From Oopsacas minuta (taxonomy: Eukaryota; Porifera; Hexactinellida; Lyssacinosida; Leucopsacidae), in assembly GCA_024704765.1 (NCBI GenBank), contig JAKMXF010000020.1, positions 1 to 64,000 of the forward strand: a stretch of DNA of 64,000 nucleotides, read 5' to 3'. The notes beneath the pieces were generated by a model. That model was given only the letters and a program-made list of their open reading frames with translations, was not told the origin of the DNA and did no database searches. The translations under genes and the position numbers were made by a program. This document shows positions 58,216-64,000 of this stretch, in pieces; within the stretch, counting starts at the first letter, position 1; every line of letters starts with the position of its first letter.

Positions 58216-59060
58216 TGTTAGAATTTAGATTATTCACAGTGGACCCATCTATATTTCAACAAATGCCCATAATGTGTAGTTGTTATATTATTCAAATAGA
58301 ATTTTATAACTAGAGACATGTTTGGGATTTTGGAAGTGCAAGAAAAGTGCAGTACACTGTACACGTACATTAACGGACCGTGCTTAACAAAATGTGGTAG
58401 AAATGACATAGTGGGACTACTGGTGAAAATTGTTAGACCTTAGATTATTGTGCAGAATCGTGATGATGTAGTTACAAGGAGCTGAAAATGTAATCAAGAA
58501 ACTAACAAATCTACTCAACTTTAGCTTGTATTAAAAAGCCCAATAAGTATTTAGAGATTATACGAATTTCCCTTGCTATTACGCGAGCTTGCTATGAGAG
58601 GAAGTATTTATAAAAATATTAGTCTCTGAAGATCTTTTGAGGACACAAACCATTCATAGATTGATGGAATTTACAGAACATAGGTTTTAGTATTACAGCA
58701 CTAGAGAGAATAAGACAGTTACTTGAGAAAATTGTCATATAAGTAGGAAATTCAGTTAAGACCATGGGACAAACATTCAGAATTATAGAAACTCGTTCAA
58801 TTGTATCTAAACTGGAAGAAACCCTGGTCCTGAGTATTATACAAATGTATCAAAAATTTGAGCATTTTTAATATTACCCTATTTATATATGAGAAACTTG
58901 AAAATGTTAAATTCAGAATCAGCGTACTCAAATACCCATATATAGCTGTGAAGAACAAGTATCTACGTATATTTTGATATTTCAATTATTTGTTCACTTT
59001 ATATTCATAAAACAATAATAAATTTACAAATGCGAAATTCGGATTCAGCGTACTTGATTA
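58216..59060. other. Non-coding, repeat-derived
   Basis: AT-rich sequence without a gene. From about 58860 it belongs to the dispersed TACTTGATTAC repeat family (GAGAAACTTGAAAATGTTAA, CAGCGTACTCAAATACCC, then a second unit ending GGATTCAGCGTACTTGATTA). The hAT remnant is inserted exactly after that point. Confidence 0.5.
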
Positions 59061-59682
59061 CAGGCCCGGTCCTTGAGTTGGGTTCTAAATCCGCCGCCCT
59101 AGGCAAATTGGAAGCCGTGCTGCCCTCCAAATTTTCGAATACATGTCCTAAAAATACTAATTTGAAAAAAACTAAATGAAGTGTAGGTAGTAAGTTATAA
59201 CAGTAACTTAAGTATCAAAATTTAATTTTCTAGCATTAGTTTTAGCAAATTCAGTCACTAGTTTCTTAAGATCTAGCTTTTGCGCTATTTCATTTTCAAC
59301 AGATATTGTTGACAAGCCCACAAGTCTTTCCTGTCTCATTGAAGAACGAATATATGTTTTTATCAGTTTCAGGTTCGAAAAATTTCTCTCACCACCTGCA
59401 ACAGAAACTGGGAGTGTTAACAGGATATGTAGAGCGATAAAAGTATTTGTAAAATTAACAACAAAAGAGGTCAGGTTGGAACCAGCCCTTATTTGGGCAG
59501 GCCGCGCACCCAGGGGTGAGTGATATTCGGGATATATTTATGAGGGGGCGGGAAAATGGCCATATCAGATGCTATCTCCATGTTCATAATACATTAGGTT
59601 GGACGAAATTTCAACTATGCATACTTAGGATGTGGGATGCCTAACTCTAGATGAAGTCCTGATTGGTAACTGATAAACTGAG

Positions 59683-59709
59683 CACAGTGGCACGGCATGT
59701 GGAAATAGG
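59683..59709 (+). repeat. Left terminal inverted repeat, bipartite (2-bp spacer)
   Basis: CACAGTGGCACG, then GC, then ATGTGGAAATAGG. From the end of the heptamer to the second block is 7 bases. An A-rich stretch (GTGAAAAAAAT) follows immediately; whether it acts like a nonamer is unknown. Confidence 0.85.
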
Positions 59710-60299
59710 TGAAAAAAATATAACCTCAAATTGCTTTATAGTGTTGATATTTGAATTCAGCACCCCCACAAACCTCGGAAAACATTTGACATCTCTACAA
59801 TAGACTTTCCATTTAGCTCCTACGTCTATTCCAATGAGAGCATAATTGAAATTCGAAAGATTGATTTACGGTTTCAATTTCGGTCATGATGTAATTTTGA
59901 ATAATATGGATTCTCCACGTCAAATAACTGCTATTTATAGTATACCAATCGAAAGCTCTTATGTTGCTGAATAATAAATCACGTTAATCTTGGCTCCAAT
60001 GAACAGATGGAATTTACTATTCTCATTTTAAACAAGCTTGTTCGTACAAGTACAATAAATAGAAACACGTTTCATTAAAACTCTAGTACTTTTTTTGCCT
60101 TCACTTGCGGAACTTTCCATTGCACTTTCCTAATAGCTCTTTTCGTCCTCTACAAAATACACTTTAAATTATGGTGTCAGGAAGTGTCAACGATATTTTT
60201 TTTTGCGATTTTAAATATAATCCATTCACAATTATCTAATTTTTGGCCCATATAAATCATAAATAATTGTTGTGGTTGTTTATTAGCACATTTTTCATT

Positions 60300-62459
60300 A
60301 TGAATAACGAAGATGCATACACGTTCTTAACTGCACAAAAGAATAAAACAATCACTTCTCTCGCGTCCTCGTTTATTGTCCTCAATAATTTGGAAGAAAC
60401 AGAGCATGATACAGTTCGGAGAAAATTTTCGACCCTCAGAGAAGATAGGAGAGAATACCTGAAACGAGCCGATATAACTACTTGGAATGCGATACCTTTT
60501 CATACACCACTTAAACACCCGAGATTGAGTACAGGTTATCAATGCTCAGATGAAGTCATGGTGATAGGGAGTGTTTCTTCTAGCCAATCAACCTCTGTTT
60601 TCGAAGAAGATTTTAGTAAGCCCACCCGTAAGCCTCTGAGGGAATTATCAACTAAAGGTCTTCGCAGCCGATTGTCCTCCTTACTAACACATCTTGAAAA
60701 GGTTGCTGTACAAGAGAATGTTTCCAGTAAAGAACTATCCTGTTACCTGATGATGCTATGTTCACAGACTGAATACGACTTTACTACTACCAAGTTCTGT
60801 AAAGAAATTATTGCTAAGGGAAGCTTCGGTCCAGTCTGCAATAAACTAACCTGCGATAAAGCTGCGTTCTTGATGGATTCTTTAGAAATTGGAAAGAAGA
60901 AATACATCGATTTAAGACGTTTCTTGCTTTCAGATGTCCAGCTTCCAGGTTACAATCGATTAGCTACCTATCGATCTCAAATTTGCTTGACTAATGACAT
61001 CTTTTCAGTTGATCGAGAACATCGGGTAGGCATTGCTGTATCTTACAAAAAGCTTCTGACTCGTACAGTAAACAGAATATTGACTGCTTCTGCCAATGAA
61101 ATTCCCAGCGCCAGCAATCCTAAAAGGATACGAATTTCAGATGGACTTGACGGTTCTGGCTCTCACCGGGTTTATCAGCAAGCGACTCACCCCAATATTT
61201 CAACAAAAAGTTTTATTTTATTCGGGTTTAAGGTGATTTCCATATCCGACACCGATAACAAACTGATTTGGAAAAACCCTCTACCAAATTCTCCTTTCTC
61301 AATTAGACCCGTTGCGATACTAGCTCTACAGGAGAACGAAGACAATATTCGATATCTTATGGATACACTAATCAATAAGGAGTCCACAGAGATAACGGAA
61401 AAGGGTTTAGAACTAACAAGCGGATTTTGTGAAGTTGAAATTCAACGTTCACAATTGGATGGCAAAATGGCTAAGATTATTAGTGGAGCTGGGGTGCATG
61501 TTGCCAGTTCTGCACAGCGACATTCAAACAAATCCATGATCCGGATATCGTAAAAGACGGTTTTCCAATTAATCGATCCATCACAGACCTGAAAGTATTA
61601 TTTGATGAAGTTAACGAAGAGGAGTTTCTATCATTATCTTCTGACAACAGATTCAACGTTACACACAGACCAATATCTGACTTAGAAATCATACCCAGTT
61701 CGCCTTTGCATGCATATCTCCGATGTTTTGGCTGGTTTTTACATCTAATTAGCCATTTGCACGCAGGAGTATTTAAGTGGTCACCAACTTCTAAGAGAGT
61801 CTCAGATGCTAAAACTTTCGTTACAAGTTTAATTAAAGACAATCTCAATATTATTATTGACATCCCTTCAACACAAGGTGGCAACGACTACTGGTAATGT
61901 GGTAAGACGATGCTTGATAAGAAAGGATGACAACGATCAAGATTTCCTCTACTGGGTTTTGACAGTGATCCCGTCTGAGTTCAAGTCCCACATAATTGAA
62001 ATTCACACATGCCTAGGAGCAATCCTACGCGTCTATAATAGCAGCAGAAGAGTGGATACAGAAGAACTAGCGCTTGTTTGCAGTAATATCTACCAGTCAA
62101 TTCTCTGTGCATTTCCTTGGGCTAATGTTTCCCCGACGTTACACAAACTGTTGGCACATGCATCGGAAATCATCTCAACGTTTAATGATGGACATGGGCT
62201 AGAGAACTTATCTGAAGAAGGACTAGAGGCTTCTAACAAATATATTCGGAGATACAGAGATCGTCTTGCTCGCAAGTTTTCATTTGAAGAAAATTTAAAG
62301 GATGTATTTGTTCGATTGATTTCTCACAGTGATCCCATGCTGTTAATGAATCGCAAGTTTTCTATTCCAAGGCCTCCATCTAGCCAAGGACTTAGAAGTA
62401 GCCAAGATATTTTAGTGAACACCCTTATTCGTGATCATGAAGATTATAATGATGATTAA
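60300..62459 (+). pseudogene. RAG1/Transib-superfamily transposase, two frameshifts
   Basis: This is a DDE recombinase of about 720 residues in three frames: 60300 to about 61490, about 61490 to 61880, and about 61880 to 62459. The first shift fits a one-base deletion in the G run at 61490-61494; the second fits a one-base insertion (or two-base loss) near 61880. Motifs aligned by eye to RAG1: the first Asp in RISDGLDGSG (codon 61140-61142) equals D600; the second Asp in QLDGKM (61458-61460) equals D708; CQFC (61502-61513) equals C727/C730; HKLLAH (62142-62159) equals H937/H942; the Glu of EEGLEASNK (62226-62228) equals E962. All metal- and zinc-binding positions are kept despite the frameshifts, so decay is recent or the shifts are assembly errors. 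No RAG1 N-terminal RING region is present. Confidence 0.82.
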
Positions 62460-62641
62460 AAGTAAACCTCTCAATCGATTAATAGAAAATTGGGGAATTT
62501 TCACACCTCAGATAGGTGACAATGACGTCATAACTTTGTCACCTGAAGGGATAGAGAAAAATGAGTATCCCATTCGATTCGTTGGGCTCGAAAACCTATA
62601 TGACAATAATACATTTTGAGGACCTATGTGCCATCAAAATG

Positions 62642-62677
62642 CCTATTTCCACATTCTGACCATTTCGTGCCACTGTG
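62642..62677 (-). repeat. Right terminal inverted repeat, bipartite (11-bp spacer)
   Basis: Read on the minus strand: CACAGTGGCACG, then 11 bases, then ATGTGGAAATAGG. From the end of the heptamer to the second block is 16 bases, nine more than at the left end. Confidence 0.85.
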
Positions 62678-62996
62678 CTGAGGAAGTTACGGCCCTGATA
62701 AATTCTTAAAACAAACAAAACATTGAGTACTCGGAATTTACGAGGAAAGAATATTTAGAGAATTGGCTCATTTAAGTTTACGGATTATAATATGAAATTG
62801 GGTGAAAAATAAGTCTAATTGATGTGTGTTTTGGATTATGGGTGAGGGATAATCAGAGGATGAGCATTTTCAATTTACAGAATCAAGTGATGGTTGTGTG
62901 TACTTCAATTGTTAACTCAGATTACAAATATGCCGTCCACTAAATTGTGCTGCCCTAGGCGACTGCCTAGTTCGCCTAGTGGAAGGACCGGCCCTG

Positions 62997-64000
62997 CTGA
63001 TTACTCATATATGTCTCTGTTGGCCCCATGATACCATGTTGAAATCTAATCTCTAGCATTCTTTTGAATTTTACATAGATATGTATGGAAATATGATTAA
63101 TTGCTTAGGGGCGTGAAAATATACATGGCAGAAATGTTCAAATGTCAGGTGCACAACTAGATGTCACTATGATACATGTCAAATTTCGAGTCTCAATCTC
63201 CATAGGTGTGAACAGGAGAGCGAACACATATCTATACGTATATGTATTTACCGACTTGCTAAGAAAGTCAACCATTTAGAACTGTGCCACTATATTATAG
63301 TATAGTATAGTGGTACAGTATAAAAGTAAAATATGACTAATCCAGGGATGCCAACCTCTCAAAACAAAAAAGCGGGAGGTCTTCGCCATTTTGGCGGGAG
63401 TTTGTCCTAAAAGCGGGAGACTTAAAATATGTGCTATTTAAGCTAATTTCGTAAATTTTCCATTAATATAATGATAAAATCTAAGTTGACTAATTCATTC
63501 AAATATCGTCAAGAATAATGAATTATTTATGAATAACTCTTTCGCAATTTATACATTATTCTTTTTGAGGAGTTGATTAATTAATGGGTTTATATAATTC
63601 ATAATGATATTGAATAATATATCTCAGTGTCGCGAATTCTGAACCACATGGGGACTAGAGAAACTGTTCGTAATATAGAGAATTCATATTTATCAACTCG
63701 ACTTAATACAAATCCTATTTATGCATTAAAATTGGGGCAAGAAGGTAATTAATATAAAATGAATTATTCAAAAAGAATTATTCATTATTCATGAATTAGT
63801 CAACTTAGGATAAAATATCATTACAGGGGGCTTTGAGAATAATATAAATTTGAGAATAATATAAGTACTGAAGTGTGTAAGTCCAAAGTCTGGATAATTT
63901 GGTTCTCGAATCTCGAATAACTAATTAAAAATATGGTATTTTCTACTAAAATGTCATAGAATCTAAATATAGAAAAAAATCCAAAAAATCGGGAGTTTCA
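62997..64000. other. Repeat-derived right edge, no gene
   Basis: 63000-63130 continues the dispersed TACTTGATTAC repeat interrupted by the hAT insertion (GTTGAAATCTAATCTCTAGC and AAATATGATTAAT are present). From 63341 a CAGGGATGCCAACCTCTC segment looks like the end of another DNA transposon. Within it 63481-63498 and 63792-63809 are an 18-bp perfect inverted pair (CTAAGTTGACTAATTCAT). The sequence runs out of the window with a GCGGGAG/CGGGAGT motif repeated at 63374, 63393, 63413 and 63990. Confidence 0.45.

Larger units (their letters stand above)
59683..62677 (+). mobile_element. RAG1/Transib-like DNA transposon with RSS-type CACAGTG termini
   Basis: A 2,995-bp element is bounded by CACAGTGGCACG (59683-59694) and its exact inverse (62666-62677), and is flanked by a perfect CTGAG duplication (59678-59682 and 62678-62682). 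Five-base GC-containing duplications and CAC-starting ends are the marks of Transib and RAG transposons, and CACAGTG equals the consensus heptamer of V(D)J recombination signals. A second identical block, ATGTGGAAATAGG (59697-59709) and its inverse (62642-62654), lies inside each end at a different distance. The element carries one transposase gene on the plus strand and no RAG2-like partner. Chapaev/CACTA elements also have CACTA/CACTG-like ends but make shorter duplications. Confidence 0.85.
59061..62996. mobile_element. hAT remnant that received the RAG1/Transib-like insertion
   Basis: The left end reads CAGGCCCGGTCCTTGAG and the right end, reverse-complemented, CAGGGCCGGTCCTTCC. Both also contain CCCTAGGC. 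Flanks CTTGATTA (59053-59060) and CTGATTAC (62997-63004) look like a slightly damaged 8-bp duplication. Minus-strand sequence at about 59470-59215 encodes a hAT dimerisation region (LPVSVAGGERNFSNLKLIKT, IRSSMRQERLVGLSTIS). The original element was about 0.93 kb once the 2,995-bp insertion and its 5-bp duplication are removed. Confidence 0.75.

Noticed and set aside
62431-62619. Second small frame at the 3' end of the RAG-like element as a RAG2-like partner
   Set aside because: Only 62 residues, no Kelch-type repeats, and it partly overlaps the transposase 3' end. A real RAG2-like gene would need several hundred residues, and the element has no room for it.

Overview
The window looks like nuclear DNA of an invertebrate animal. 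It is AT-rich, has GT-AG introns, carries metazoan-type genes (a seven-PDZ GRIP scaffold, Rap1, BBOX1-type dioxygenase, nuclear cap-binding protein 1) and a mixed load of eukaryotic transposable elements. Nothing bacterial or viral was seen. A sponge or another early-branching or compact-genome invertebrate would fit, but the lineage cannot be fixed from this sequence alone.

Layout. Bases 1-9867 (minus strand) hold a gamma-butyrobetaine-dioxygenase-like gene whose 3' end leaves the window; its 6.7-kb first intron contains a decayed reverse-transcriptase element (about 3.4-7.1 kb) and foldback and dispersed repeats. Then come, all on the minus strand, intronless Rap1 (13.5-14.0 kb), intronless lambda-crystallin/L-gulonate 3-dehydrogenase (14.9-15.9 kb) and a complete 21-exon GRIP gene (16847-37969), rebuilt here exon by exon with consistent splice phases (1,078 residues). 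Two further intact intronless genes, sedoheptulokinase (SHPK) and nuclear cap-binding protein 1 (NCBP1), sit on the same strand inside GRIP introns, and a third intron holds a broken NHL-repeat gene on the opposite strand. From 38 to 49 kb the DNA is mostly repeats and MITEs. A ten-helix EamA/DMT transporter gene lies at 49.3-50.3 kb, followed by a THAP-like gene fragment, a hAT (ZMYM1/DUF4371-type) remnant joined to a Helitron remnant (51.6-56.5 kb), and more repeats.

The most striking object is at 59683-62677. It is a 2,995-bp DNA transposon of the RAG1/Transib kind. Its termini begin CACAGTG, the same heptamer as the V(D)J recombination signal; it is flanked by a perfect 5-bp duplication (CTGAG); and it encodes one roughly 720-residue transposase carrying recognisable equivalents of the RAG1 D600, D708 and E962 residues and of its C727/C730 and H937/H942 zinc ligands. 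The two ends are bipartite: a 12-bp and a 13-bp identical block are separated by 2 bp at one end and 11 bp at the other, which recalls the 12/23 asymmetry of recombination signals. This copy has two frameshifts and no RAG2-like gene. It is inserted in a hAT remnant that is itself inserted in a dispersed repeat.

The host genes have no operon-like relation. They cover carnitine biosynthesis (BBOX1), uronate and heptulose sugar metabolism (CRYL1, SHPK), small-GTPase signalling (Rap1), membrane scaffolding (GRIP) and mRNA cap binding (NCBP1).
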